Counted from the first letter of the stretch, positions 47,648 through 57,254 are shown. The stretch is DNA of 64,000 nt from Arsenophonus sp048493715 (GCA_048493715.1 JBGDCZ010000001.1:1-64000); one strand, 5' to 3'. The notes: generated from the sequence alone by a model not told the origin. Translations and numbers: made by a program.

Positions 47648-48016
47648 TTAATAGGTTAATTTTTCACGATTCTTTTCAAAAAAACCCAAACCAATGCCTG
47701 GTACATCCTGAAGGTGTTCAATTGACTTGAAACCCCCAAATTTCTTGCGATGTTGTACGATCAACTGCGCTTTTTTCAAGCCGACTCCAGTTAATTTTTC
47801 CGCCAACTCTTCTTCAGAAGCAGTATTGATATTAACTTTTCCTTCAATTAATTACCGCTTAATCGTTTTATTCATAACTGATTCTGATGCAGCTTTCTGC
47901 TGAACATTTGCTATTTTCATCTGTTCAGATTGAGCAAATGTTGTTTGAGAAAAAGCTATAGCAAGAATCATGATGGTAGTTGTATATATTAGTTTCTTTT
48001 TTATCATTAATAACAT
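47648..48016 (-). pseudogene. comEA: ComEA-like helix-hairpin-helix protein YbaV with one stop codon
   Basis: Periplasmic DNA-binding protein of the ComEA type (E. coli YbaV 123 residues), linked in competent bacteria to DNA uptake. One frame of 122 codons from the ATG at 48016, with an AAGGAG ribosome site. It has a clean signal peptide (KKKLIYTTTIMILAIAFSQTTFA) and the double HhH domain VNINTASEEELAEKLTGVGLKKAQLIV and IEHLQDVPGIGLGFFEKN. The only lesion is TAA after KTIKR at about codon 53, in the linker. Everything after the stop is conserved, so inactivation is recent, or low read-through might occur. Upstream of ppiD as in E. coli. Confidence 0.88.
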
Positions 48017-48216
48017 CCCATAATCTCCTTATTATTAGTAAAATTAATACTTATTTACCGTAATAGGCAATTATATTTCCCTTATTTATAGGCTTAATGG
48101 CTTTTTGCTAAAAAATTCTGTGATAATTGCTTAATGAAAAAAACAGACTTTCTAAGCAATAAACAAGATACGATAATAAAAAAACACTAAGAGCCTAAAA
48201 TGATAAAAAGAACAAA

Positions 48217-48236
48217 AGGCTGCGCAAGCACAGCCT
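48217..48236 (-). terminator. Terminator of ppiD
   Basis: Arms AGGCTG and CAGCCT with an eight-base loop; on the minus strand the stem is followed by TTTTGTTCTTTTT. It lies 45 bp after the ppiD stop. Confidence 0.75.
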
Positions 48237-48280
48237 CTCTTTACGTAATTGAATAAAATTATATGGAAGTCGATCGCAAG

Positions 48281-50155
48281 TTACTCGATTCGTCCTAAAT
48301 CTATTTTAGCCTTGTCACGTAAATTCAACATCAGTGATTCCATCATTATATTGCCAAGTATCGCTTTATAACGTTGCGAAAAGGCTTTCAATTCATCATC
48401 CGTCGGTTGCCCTGGAGTAACTTTTATCAATTGAACAATAACTAAATTATCTTTGGCATCCTTAGTGCTGAGATAAGTTGATCTCTTTTCTTTAGGTACT
48501 GGCATATCAAAAATTTGCTCAGCCAATGAGTCATTTTGCCCAAAACGCTTAATAATCTTAGCTTCACCGAATGTAATACCCAGTTTCGCCAAAGCGGTCT
48601 CGCCTTCACCATCTTTTAATGCAGTGAGCAACTTATTACCATCAGCTTCCATCTCTTTAGTTGCCTTAATAAATTTAACTAATTCAGCGACTGATTTTTT
48701 CACTTCATCAAATGATTGTGTTGCCTCGGGTTTATATTTTTCAACTCGAATAATGAAAGCCCGATCACCATCGACATTAATAACATCTGAGTTAATACCT
48801 GTCGGCCCATTTTTATCTAATAAGTTACCGTTAAAAATAGAATCAGCTACCTTAGCAAATCTTATCTCCGCCGGAAGATTATTACGACTAAACCACCCTG
48901 TGGTTACCGCTTTAATACCAGTAACCTTCTCAACCGCAGATAAAGATTCGTTATTACCCATTGCCGCACGACTGGCAGTTTGTTGTAATGAATAAAATTT
49001 ATTAATCGCTTTTTCATTTTTTAGGGTATTGGCAATCTCCGTTTTCACTGACTGAAAAGGTTTTACTACTTCAGGTTTAATATCATCAAGCCGAAATATA
49101 ATATAATGCGTTGCCGATTTTATTACGTTTGAAAACAGCCCTTTTTTAGTCAGATTAGCAGCAATAATTTCACTTGGCGTAGAAGTGGCCTCCATCCAAC
49201 CAATAGCTCCATGGTTTGCTGCACTAAATTTATCTGTCGATTTTTCGGCAACCAATTGATTAAAATCAGCCCCGGCAGCCAACGCTTTAGCAACTGAATC
49301 TGCCTCTTTTTCTGTTGCCAATTGGATCATACTGTAATGTTTTTGCGCAGGCTGGGTAAAATTAGTTATATTTTGTTCATAATAATTTTTTAGCTCTTCA
49401 TCTTTAACTGTCACATTTTCACGTTGAGAGGCCGCATCTAATTTAATATAACTAACCTGTACCTGTTCAGGTGAAATAAAACTTTTCTTATGTGCGTTAT
49501 AGTAGTCTTGTAATTCTTTATCTGTTACCGTTTGTTTGGATTGATAATTGGCCAAAGATAAGGTTGCGGTTTTTACTTCCCTTTGCTGTAAAAGCAACTT
49601 AGCATAAGCCTTAACTTCTTCAGGTAAAACAAATTCATCCGTCAGATACATTTTACTGAGTTGGCGATTAATCAAGTTTTGCCGGATCTCTTGCGCAAGA
49701 TCATCAGCATTAACATTATGCTGTGATAGAATAGCCCGATATTTTTCGCTATCAAAATGCCCGTCGGTCTGAAATATCGGCATGTTATAGATTTCCTGCT
49801 TAATTTGATTATCACTAGCACTTAAGCCCAATTGATTAGAATACTGATTAAGCAAAGTAACTTCAATTAAGCGCTCTAGTGTTTGTCGACGCAACGTCTG
49901 GATCCCTTGTTCACTACTAGCAATTTCAGCAAATTGATCACCCAGTCGTTGGTGTAATGCTTGCTTTTCTTGCTGAAAAGCTTGCTGTAGTTGCGCTTGA
50001 CTAATTGTTGTGCCATTAACTTTCGCAGCGTAATTACTTGAACCACTAACCAGGTAACCACCAACACCCGTTAGCACAAAAGATAAGATAATAATCACAA
50101 ATACTATTTTTAGCACAGGACTATTATTCGCCGCCGTGCGTAGGTTGTCCATCAT
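48281..50155 (-). CDS. ppiD: Periplasmic folding chaperone PpiD
   Basis: Inner-membrane-anchored chaperone at the exit of the SecYEG channel. 624 residues (E. coli 623) from the ATG at 50155 (MMDNLRTAANNSPVLKIVFV); the frame is open for six more codons but the family starts here. One membrane helix about residues 12-35 (VLKIVFVIIILSFVLTGVGGYLV), SurA-like N-domain, then a parvulin domain (about 270-360) with YSMIQLATEKEADSVAKAL and GAIGWMEATSTPSEI. It ends in a second degenerate domain. Downstream of hupB and ending at a terminator. Intact. Confidence 0.96.
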   Translation of the reverse strand: MMDNLRTAANNSPVLKIVFVIIILSFVLTGVGGYLVSGSSNYAAKVNGTTISQAQLQQAFQQEKQALHQRLGDQFAEIASSEQGIQTLRRQTLERLIEVTLLNQYSNQLGLSASDNQIKQEIYNMPIFQTDGHFDSEKYRAILSQHNVNADDLAQEIRQNLINRQLSKMYLTDEFVLPEEVKAYAKLLLQQREVKTATLSLANYQSKQTVTDKELQDYYNAHKKSFISPEQVQVSYIKLDAASQRENVTVKDEELKNYYEQNITNFTQPAQKHYSMIQLATEKEADSVAKALAAGADFNQLVAEKSTDKFSAANHGAIGWMEATSTPSEIIAANLTKKGLFSNVIKSATHYIIFRLDDIKPEVVKPFQSVKTEIANTLKNEKAINKFYSLQQTASRAAMGNNESLSAVEKVTGIKAVTTGWFSRNNLPAEIRFAKVADSIFNGNLLDKNGPTGINSDVINVDGDRAFIIRVEKYKPEATQSFDEVKKSVAELVKFIKATKEMEADGNKLLTALKDGEGETALAKLGITFGEAKIIKRFGQNDSLAEQIFDMPVPKEKRSTYLSTKDAKDNLVIVQLIKVTPGQPTDDELKAFSQRYKAILGNIMMESLMLNLRDKAKIDLGRIE

Positions 50156-50224
50156 AAAAAGGTTTCTCTCCATTTAATAAAAGAAAATAGACGCATAATA
50201 CGCTATTTTAGCCTAAAAGAAAAA

Positions 50225-50248
50225 AGCGCATCATTTTTATGATGCGCT
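50225..50248 (-). terminator. Terminator of hupB
   Basis: Perfect ten-base arms AGCGCATCAT and ATGATGCGCT with loop TTTT; on the minus strand followed by TTTTTTC. It lies 38 bp beyond the hupB stop. Confidence 0.92.
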
Positions 50249-50285
50249 CGCTTCTAACTTTAAAAACAATTGATTCAGTTTTAGT

Positions 50286-50561
50286 TTATCCGTTAACAGT
50301 ATCTTTTAATCGTTGGCTGGCTTTAAATGACGGTACCTTTGCAGCTGCTATCTTGATCACCTTTCCTGTCTTAGGATTACGTCCATTACGCGCCGCACGC
50401 TGTTTAACTTCAAAAGTGCCAAAGCCTATTAACTGAACTTTATCCCCTTTTTTGAGCGCATGAGATACAGTTTTGAGAAATGCACTTAAAACACTCTCAG
50501 TTACTGATTTAGCTGCCTTTGACTCTTTTGCAATTTTATCTACTAGTTCTTTCTTATTCAC
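50286..50561 (-). CDS. hupB: DNA-binding protein HU-beta
   Basis: Nucleoid protein that bends and compacts DNA. A GTG start at 50561 (VNKKELVDKIAKES) gives 91 residues, against 90 in E. coli, and has a GGGGA ribosome site at eight nt; the ATG at 50576 adds five unmatched residues. The DNA-binding half is typical: LIGFGTFEVKQRAARNGRNPKTGK, then IAAAKVPSFKASQRLKD with the intercalating Pro. The first 40 residues (KAAKSVTESVLSAFLKTVSHALKKGDKV) differ from the usual enterobacterial HU-beta (DISKAAAGRALDA). Between lon and ppiD as in E. coli. Intact. Confidence 0.92.
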   Translation of the reverse strand: MNKKELVDKIAKESKAAKSVTESVLSAFLKTVSHALKKGDKVQLIGFGTFEVKQRAARNGRNPKTGKVIKIAAAKVPSFKASQRLKDTVNG

Positions 50562-50788
50562 GCTTATCATCCCCATTTTATTAATTATAGATTAAACAAA
50601 CATATTGCTAACGGTTAACAAATAGATGACACCGTCATATCAATACTACAAAAGTATGGCAAGAAAACATATTACAGCCAAATAATTATAGATTTGTTTA
50701 CTTAAATTATTAGTAGATAAAAAACTGATAAACCATTTAAGATTTACCCGCTTTAATTTTATAAAATTTTTTAAATAGAATCAATGCA

Positions 50789-53149
50789 TTAATAACATTT
50801 CTTAGCCACTACTTCCATACCAAAGGGCGGATTCTGTAATGTGATGGAAAAAACCTCTTCCACGGTCTTTACCGGGTAAATTGTTAAATCTGCAATAACA
50901 TTTTGTGGTATTTCTTCCAAATCACGACGATTTTCATCCGGAATTAGCACAATTTTTATGCCACCACGGTGAGCAGCTAACAATTTTTCTTTTAAACCAC
51001 CAATGGGTAATACCAATCCTCGTAACGTTATCTCACCTGTCATCGCCACATCCGCTCGGACAGGATTACCGGTCAAACAAGAAACTAATGCGGTACACAT
51101 GGCAATTCCTGCGCTAGGCCCATCTTTTGGCGTCGCTCCCTCAGGTACATGCACATGAATATCCCGTTTTTCATAGAAATCGGCATTGATACCTAGCTTT
51201 TCTGCTCGCGCGCGAACTGCGGTTAACGCTGTTTGAATCGATTCTTGCATGACCTCACCTAACGATCCAGTATAAGTGAGTTTACCTTTACCCGGCACAC
51301 AAGCCGTTTCAATCGTCAATAAATCGCCACCAACTTCTGTCCAAGCCAAACCAGTCACTTGACCGATACGATTTTCGGTACCTGCACGACCATAATCGAC
51401 TTTACGCACACCAAGATAATCTTTTAAATTATGTTTATTAATGACAATGTGCTTTAATGATTTATCCATCAATAGCGTTTTTACTGCTTTACGGCATAGT
51501 TTTGAAATTTCACGCTCTAAACCACGAACACCAGCCTCACGGGTGTAATAACGAATAATGCCAATAATTGCGCTATCGTCGATAGTAAGTTCACCTTTTT
51601 TCAGTGCATTTCGTTGAACTTGCTTCGGTAACAGATGTTTTTTCGCAATATTGAGTTTTTCATCTTCGGTATAACCAGAAAGACGAATCACTTCCATACG
51701 ATCTAATAAAGGTGCTGGAATGTTCATCGAGTTTGAAGTAGCGACGAACATAACATCAGAAAGATCATAATCAACTTCTAAATAGTGATCATTAAAGGCA
51801 ACATTCTGTTCTGGATCAAGCACTTCAAGTAAAGCAGAGGCAGGATCACCACGCATATCCGAAGACATCTTGTCAATTTCATCTAACAAAAATAAGGGGT
51901 TCTGAACACCCACTTTTGCCATTTTTTGAATTAGTTTTCCCGGCATAGAACCAATATAAGTTCGTCGATGTCCTCGAATCTCTGCCTCATCACGAACACC
52001 GCCGAGTGCCATACGAATATATTTACGCCCTGTCGCTTTGGCAATCGATTGACCCAATGATGTTTTACCAACACCAGGAGGCCCCACCAAACATAAAATA
52101 GGTCCTTTAATTTTACTCACACGATTCTGCACCGCTAAATATTCAAGAATCCGTTCCTTAACTCGTTCTAAACCATAATGATCGCTATCCAGTGTCTCCT
52201 GTGCTTTTACCAAATCTTTTTTAACTTGACTACGGGTATTCCATGGGACTTGCACCATCCAATCAATATAGCTACGCAAAACTGTTGCTTCAGCCGACAT
52301 GGGTGACATCATTTTCAACTTTTGCAGCTCTGCTTCCGCTTTTTGCCGTGCTTCCTTTGGCATCTTGACTTCTTCGATTTTGAGTTTGAACATTTCATAC
52401 TCATCAGGTGCATCTTCCATCTCACCTAATTCTTTCTGAATTGCTTTCATCTGCTCATTCAAATAGTATTCGCGCTGACTTTTTTCCATCTGCTTTTTGA
52501 CGCGATTACGAATACGTTTTTCAACCTGTAGTAGATCAATTTCAGATTCCATCATCGCCATTAAATATTCAAGCCGCTCTACCACATCAGCCATTTCTAA
52601 CACCCGCTGTTTATCGACTAATTTTAACGGCATATGGGAGGCTATCGTATCGGCTAATTTGTCCGATTGTTCAATAGAATGTAATGATGTCAATACTTCA
52701 GGTGGGATCTTTTTATTTAGTTTAATGTAGCCTTCAAACTGATTAATAGTTGTCCGGTTTAAAACTTCTTGTTCTTTTTCATCGACAGTCGGAGAACGAA
52801 AATACTCAGCCTGTGCAATGAAATATTCTCCATTATCTGTCAGCGTTGTGATTTTTGCACGCCGCAAACCTTCAACTAATACTTTAACAGTACCATCTGG
52901 TAGTTTTAGCATCTGCAAAACAGAAGCAACTGTCCCTACAGAAAAAAGATCATTTACACATGGCTCGTCAGTAGACGCTTCTTTTTGAGCCACCAACATG
53001 ACCTGTTTATTATGATCCATTGCAGCTTCAAGACAGTGAATCGATTTCTCACGGCCAACAAACAATGGGATCACCATATGTGGATAAACCACGACATCAC
53101 GCAGAGGCAGTACAGGAATTTCAATGCGTTCGGAACGCTCAAGATTCAT
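50789..53149 (-). CDS. lon: ATP-dependent protease Lon
   Basis: Cytoplasmic AAA+ serine protease that clears damaged and regulatory proteins. 786 residues (E. coli 784). N-terminal substrate domain beginning IEIPVLPLRDVVVYPHMVIPLFVGR; long coiled linker; Walker A LVGPPGVGKTSLGQSIA and Walker B FLLDEIDKM. The catalytic Ser falls at residue 679 (PKDGPSAGIAM), as in E. coli, with the Lys partner in LKEKLLAAHRGGI. A sigma-32-type promoter lies 82-111 bp upstream. Between clpX and hupB, as usual. Intact. Confidence 0.98.
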   Translation of the reverse strand: MNLERSERIEIPVLPLRDVVVYPHMVIPLFVGREKSIHCLEAAMDHNKQVMLVAQKEASTDEPCVNDLFSVGTVASVLQMLKLPDGTVKVLVEGLRRAKITTLTDNGEYFIAQAEYFRSPTVDEKEQEVLNRTTINQFEGYIKLNKKIPPEVLTSLHSIEQSDKLADTIASHMPLKLVDKQRVLEMADVVERLEYLMAMMESEIDLLQVEKRIRNRVKKQMEKSQREYYLNEQMKAIQKELGEMEDAPDEYEMFKLKIEEVKMPKEARQKAEAELQKLKMMSPMSAEATVLRSYIDWMVQVPWNTRSQVKKDLVKAQETLDSDHYGLERVKERILEYLAVQNRVSKIKGPILCLVGPPGVGKTSLGQSIAKATGRKYIRMALGGVRDEAEIRGHRRTYIGSMPGKLIQKMAKVGVQNPLFLLDEIDKMSSDMRGDPASALLEVLDPEQNVAFNDHYLEVDYDLSDVMFVATSNSMNIPAPLLDRMEVIRLSGYTEDEKLNIAKKHLLPKQVQRNALKKGELTIDDSAIIGIIRYYTREAGVRGLEREISKLCRKAVKTLLMDKSLKHIVINKHNLKDYLGVRKVDYGRAGTENRIGQVTGLAWTEVGGDLLTIETACVPGKGKLTYTGSLGEVMQESIQTALTAVRARAEKLGINADFYEKRDIHVHVPEGATPKDGPSAGIAMCTALVSCLTGNPVRADVAMTGEITLRGLVLPIGGLKEKLLAAHRGGIKIVLIPDENRRDLEEIPQNVIADLTIYPVKTVEEVFSITLQNPPFGMEVVAKKCY

Positions 53150-53230
53150 AAGGTTCTCTCTTCGTTTAGCTTATGCCAATTTTAGGGTTTCCTTAAAAGT
53201 TTTGAGAAACCTCAGTTCAAATATAAAGCT

Positions 53231-53260
53231 ATATGGGGACAAGATTTCGACATTCAATAG
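53231..53260 (-). promoter_or_regulatory. Sigma-32 (heat shock) promoter of lon
   Basis: Reading leftwards: CTATTGAA (53260-53253), 14-nt spacer, CCCCATAT (53238-53231). The -10 is a perfect RpoH match and the -35 differs by one base from CTTGAA. E. coli lon is also a sigma-32 gene with CCCCATAT. Confidence 0.82.
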
Positions 53261-53281
53261 CCTGACTTTGGTATTAAACAC

Positions 53282-53306
53282 AAAATGAGGGAAAGCCCCT
53301 CATTTT
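53282..53306 (-). terminator. Terminator between clpX and lon
   Basis: Arms AAAATGAGGG and CCCTCATTTT around a five-base loop, 35 bp after the clpX stop. U-rich stem end on either strand. It separates clpPX from lon. Confidence 0.85.
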
Positions 53307-53341
53307 GCATTACACAATTCAACCAAGAAAAGCATTAAGAT

Positions 53342-54628
53342 TTATTTTTCACCTGATGCTTGTATATCAGGCTGACTATAAATCACTAAAGGTTCTGATT
53401 GGCCTGAAACCACCATTTCATCAATCACTACCTTCTCAACATGCTCCATTGACGGTAAATCATACATAGTTTCAAGTAAAACACCTTCCACAATCGAACG
53501 TAAACCACGTGCTCCTGTTTTCCTCGACATGGCTTTTTTAGCAATTGCTTTCAATGCTTCTTCACGAAACTCCAGATTAACGCCTTCAAGTTCAAAAAGT
53601 GCTTGATATTGTTTAGTCAACGCATTTTTAGGCTCTTTCAGAATCCGAATTAACGCTTCTTCACTTAATTCGCCTAAGGTAGCAACAACAGGTAAACGAC
53701 CAATAAACTCAGGAATTAAACCAAACTTAATTAAATCTTCCGATTCCACTTGAGAAAGTAACTCACCTTCAGTCGCCCGCTCAGATTCGCTTTTCACTTC
53801 AGCTGAAAAACCAATACCCGAACGTGTATTTAAACGTTGTCCAATCACTTTATCAAGACCCACAAATGCCCCACCACAAATAAATAGAATCTTAGAAGTA
53901 TCAACTTGCAAAAATTCTTGTTGTGGATGTTTACGGCCCCCCTGAGGCGGTACTGCAGCAATTGTACCTTCAATAAGCTTAAGTAAAGCTTGCTGCACCC
54001 CTTCCCCTGAAACATCTCGCGTAATTGACGGGTTGTCAGACTTACGGGATATTTTATCAATTTCGTCAATATAGACGATACCACGCTGTGCTTTCTCTAT
54101 ATCATAGTCACATTTTTGTAGAAGTTTCTGAATAATATTTTCAACATCTTCGCCAACATAACCCGCTTCCGTTAATGTTGTCGCATCAGCCATAGTAAAT
54201 GGTACATCCAAGTATCGAGCTAAAGTTTCAGCTAATAGTGTCTTACCGCTGCCTGTCGGCCCAATAAGCAAAATATTACTTTTACCTAGCTCTACTCCTT
54301 CACCATTCGTCCCTTCGTTAGAAACACTGCGTAGTCGTTTATAATGGTTATAAACGGCTACTGCCAATACTTTCTTGGCATTTTCCTGACCGATGACATA
54401 ATCATCAAGATGATGACGAATTTCATGGGGAGTTGGTAGTGCGCTACGCTCACGATGTGGTGCGATCTCTTTAACTTCTTCACGAATAATATCGTCACAG
54501 AGTTCAACACACTCATCACAGATATAAACTGACGGACCAGCAATTAACTTACGAACTTCATGCTGGCTTTTTCCGCAGAAGGAGCAGTACAACAACTTAC
54601 CTGAACTCTCTTTGCGTTTATCTGTCAT
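53342..54628 (-). CDS. clpX: ClpX, unfoldase of the ClpXP protease
   Basis: Hexameric AAA+ unfoldase that feeds tagged proteins into ClpP. 428 residues (E. coli 424). N-terminal four-Cys zinc domain (LLYCSFCGKSQ ... YICDECVELC, residues 14-43), Walker A LLIGPTGSGKTLLAETLAR, pore loop YVGEDVENI, Walker B IVYIDEIDKI, and the IGF loop that docks on ClpP (NTRSGIGFSAEV). Downstream of clpP by about 115 bp. Intact. Confidence 0.98.
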   Translation of the reverse strand: MTDKRKESSGKLLYCSFCGKSQHEVRKLIAGPSVYICDECVELCDDIIREEVKEIAPHRERSALPTPHEIRHHLDDYVIGQENAKKVLAVAVYNHYKRLRSVSNEGTNGEGVELGKSNILLIGPTGSGKTLLAETLARYLDVPFTMADATTLTEAGYVGEDVENIIQKLLQKCDYDIEKAQRGIVYIDEIDKISRKSDNPSITRDVSGEGVQQALLKLIEGTIAAVPPQGGRKHPQQEFLQVDTSKILFICGGAFVGLDKVIGQRLNTRSGIGFSAEVKSESERATEGELLSQVESEDLIKFGLIPEFIGRLPVVATLGELSEEALIRILKEPKNALTKQYQALFELEGVNLEFREEALKAIAKKAMSRKTGARGLRSIVEGVLLETMYDLPSMEHVEKVVIDEMVVSGQSEPLVIYSQPDIQASGEK

Positions 54629-54743
54629 TCAGATAACCTCACTCTTTTAACCATCACCCTAATTTTAACAAAAAAGGTAATAGAAAATGTTACTAATTAA
54701 TCATATATATAACTATATCAGGCATGCCATACATTTATGTAAA

Positions 54744-55367
54744 TTAATTACGATTAGTATAAATTTTATCTACTAAACCATAACTAACTGCTTCCTCTGC
54801 AGATAAAAAACGATCCCGTTCAGTATCGTTCTCAATCTCTTTTATCTTTTTTCCCGTATGTTCAGCCATTAATTCATTCATACGCGATTTTATTTTTAAA
54901 ATCTCTTTGGCATGAATTTCAATATCAGTCGCTTGCCCTTGAAAGCCGCCTAAAGGTTGGTGGATCATGACACGCGAGTTGGGCAAACAATAACGCTTTC
55001 CTTTAGCACCCGCCGTGAGCAAAAAAGCGCCCATCGAACATGCCTGCCCCATACAAATTGTACTAATGTCAGGTTTAATAAATTGCATAGTGTCATAAAT
55101 TGACATACCTGCCGTAATGACTCCACCCGGTGAATTAATATAAAGATGGATGTCTTTATCAGGGTTTTCAGCTTCTAAAAAAAGCATTTGCGCAACAACT
55201 AAATTTGCCATGTGATCTTCGACCTGACCAGTTAAAAAAATAATTCTTTCTTTAAGTAGGCGCGAATAAATATCATAAGAACGTTCACCACGTGAAGTCT
55301 GTTCGATCACCATTGGCACCAATGCCATATGCGGCGCAAATTCCTCTTGATTGTTATGATATGACAT
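54744..55367 (-). CDS. clpP: ClpP protease subunit
   Basis: Serine peptidase barrel that works with ClpX or ClpA. The ATG at 55367 (MSYHNNQEEFAPHMALVPMVIEQT) gives 207 residues, as in E. coli; a preceding ATG is only one base from the AGGAG site and too close for initiation. Catalytic Ser in MGQACSMGAFLL, His in VMIHQPLGGFQGQATD and Asp in DTERDRFLSAEEA. The propeptide is the usual length, about 14 residues. A sigma-32-type promoter lies 148-176 bp upstream. Intact. Confidence 0.97.
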   Translation of the reverse strand: MSYHNNQEEFAPHMALVPMVIEQTSRGERSYDIYSRLLKERIIFLTGQVEDHMANLVVAQMLFLEAENPDKDIHLYINSPGGVITAGMSIYDTMQFIKPDISTICMGQACSMGAFLLTAGAKGKRYCLPNSRVMIHQPLGGFQGQATDIEIHAKEILKIKSRMNELMAEHTGKKIKEIENDTERDRFLSAEEAVSYGLVDKIYTNRN

Positions 55368-55514
55368 CTCCATCTCCTAATTAAACGCTTTATGGTGCCC
55401 AATCTATCTAATTCTACTTGAGATAAATAAGAATGACTATAATTACAAACTTACCTATTGCTCACGAAAAGAAACTTCCTTAGTGAAGAAAGCCATAGAA
55501 CAATATAGAAAATC

Positions 55515-55543
55515 ATTTGGGGGTATTCTTTTCTTTTTTCAAG
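55515..55543 (-). promoter_or_regulatory. Sigma-32-like promoter of clpPX
   Basis: Reading leftwards: CTTGAA (55543-55538), 14-nt spacer, CCCCCAAAT (55523-55515). The -35 is a perfect RpoH match and the -10 is close to CCCCATNT. Spacing equals that of the htpG and lon promoters. The -35 sits in the loop and arm of a 12-bp A/T hairpin (55528-55555). Confidence 0.7.
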
Positions 55544-55569
55544 AAAAAAGAAAAGTTTTTTAACGATAA

Positions 55570-55598
55570 AAAACCCGCAGCCAATAAGTGCGGGTTTT
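55570..55598 (-). terminator. Terminator of tig
   Basis: Perfect ten-base arms AAAACCCGCA and TGCGGGTTTT with a nine-base loop; on the minus strand followed by TTTATC. It lies 38 bp after the tig stop, leaving clpP to its own promoter. Confidence 0.92.
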
Positions 55599-55635
55599 CT
55601 GAAAACCAGAATAATAACATTTCACTACTCAGAAA

Positions 55636-56940
55636 TTACCGCATCTGAACCTGATTCATTAACTCTTGGAATTGAGTTTCTTTATCGGTTACTTCCGCTT
55701 TTTCTAATAGTATGTCAATCGCTTGTTCTTCGAGCGCCAAATTACGAACACTATCCATTAACTCTTTATTTTTACTGTAATATTCGATCACTTCAGCAGG
55801 ATCTTCATACGCCGAAGCCATCTCTTCAATCAGTGACTGCACACGAGCATCATCGGCAGTTAAAGCGTTTTTATTGATAACTTCACCTAATAATAACCCA
55901 ACAATTACCCGATGTTTAGCTTGCTCTTCAAATATTTCACGCGGTAATTCCAACGCTTGTTTTTCGTTGCCACCAAAGCGTTGGGCCGCTTGTCGACGAA
56001 GGACATTTATTTCACTGTCAACGACCCCAGTAGGCACATCAATTTCGTTTTCTTTGACTAAACCATCAAGTACTTGGGTCTTAATTCGGTTACGAACAGC
56101 AGTTTTCAGCTCACGCTCCATATTTTTACGCACTTCTGCGCGTAAGCTCGCCATTGAGCCATCAGCGACACCGAACTGCTTGATAAATTCTTCTGTCAAT
56201 TCTGGTAATTCACGTTGTTCCACTTTCTTCAAAGTGATAGCAAACTTGGCCGCTTTACCTTTTAAATTTTCTGCATGATAATCTGCGGGGAAATTAACAT
56301 CGATGGTAAATTCTTCACCTTCCTGATGCCCCATAATACCATCCTCAAAACCTGGTATCATACGACCTTCGCCCATTACCAAGACAAAGTCGTTCGCATT
56401 ACCGTCTTCAAATTCTTCACCATCAATTATTCCTTTAAAATCGATAGTTACTCGCGAATCAGCGCCAACACTTGCTTTAGTCTCTTGCCAAGTTGCTTGT
56501 TGCTTACGTAATGTTTCCAACATAGTGTCAACATCTTCATCTTTTACAGCAACAATTGGTTTTTCAACCTTAATATTTTCTAAACCTTTCAACTCAATTT
56601 CCGGATAGACTTCAAATTCAACTGTATAGGTAAAATCTTCTCCGGTTTTAAACTGTTCAGGTTGATATTTTGGTGTTCCAACTGGATTAATTTTTTGTTC
56701 TATAATAGCGTTGACAAAATTGCGTTGCATTAAATCGCACAGGACATCCTGTAATACAGAAGTACCATAACGCTGTTTAACGATATTCATCGGCACTTTG
56801 CCTTTACGAAAACCATCAATGCGAACTTTTTTCGAAACATTAATTAATTCACTATTTACCACTTTTTCAATATCGGCATTAGGAACGGTAATTGTTACGC
56901 GACGCCACAGGCCTTGAGTTGTTTCAACAGAAACTTGCAT
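55636..56940 (-). CDS. tig: Trigger factor
   Basis: Ribosome-bound chaperone that meets nascent chains at the exit tunnel. 434 residues (E. coli 432). Ribosome-binding signature GFRKGKVPMNIVKQRYG (residues 43-60, with the FRK tip), central FKBP-type isomerase domain beginning DSRVTIDFKGIIDGEEFEDG and ending QREL, then the helical arms with RNIKTQVLDGL-like and FGGNEKQALELP segments. Between bolA and clpP as in E. coli. Intact. Confidence 0.98.
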   Translation of the reverse strand: MQVSVETTQGLWRRVTITVPNADIEKVVNSELINVSKKVRIDGFRKGKVPMNIVKQRYGTSVLQDVLCDLMQRNFVNAIIEQKINPVGTPKYQPEQFKTGEDFTYTVEFEVYPEIELKGLENIKVEKPIVAVKDEDVDTMLETLRKQQATWQETKASVGADSRVTIDFKGIIDGEEFEDGNANDFVLVMGEGRMIPGFEDGIMGHQEGEEFTIDVNFPADYHAENLKGKAAKFAITLKKVEQRELPELTEEFIKQFGVADGSMASLRAEVRKNMERELKTAVRNRIKTQVLDGLVKENEIDVPTGVVDSEINVLRRQAAQRFGGNEKQALELPREIFEEQAKHRVIVGLLLGEVINKNALTADDARVQSLIEEMASAYEDPAEVIEYYSKNKELMDSVRNLALEEQAIDILLEKAEVTDKETQFQELMNQVQMR

Positions 56941-57254
56941 CTTGTTACCTCAAAAGAATCTTAGTACTCGGTCAACTTCACAGTGGATGTTAGCACATAG
57001 TAAGAGCTTGTTGTGACAACACTCTCCCCTCAAAACCCGGGTTTACCCTCTATTTGTTGATGCTCCCTGATATTAGAAGTGTCCCGAAACCTTACAGAAA
57101 ATTAGACGCGACATTATACAGATGCATAGGGGTTGAGTCGAGAAAAGGCGAATAATAAATAGAAGGGGCTCTAAGTATTTGCTTTTATAATAAAATTGAG
57201 ATAGTTAATTCGCTATAATCCAAAACCCTACAATATTTATACAGGGTAACGTTG

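Noticed and set aside
55528..55555. 12-bp A/T hairpin as a terminator between tig and clpP
   Set aside because: The stem is A/T only and overlaps the CTTGAA element of the clpP heat-shock promoter; the real tig terminator is the GC-rich hairpin at 55570-55598.
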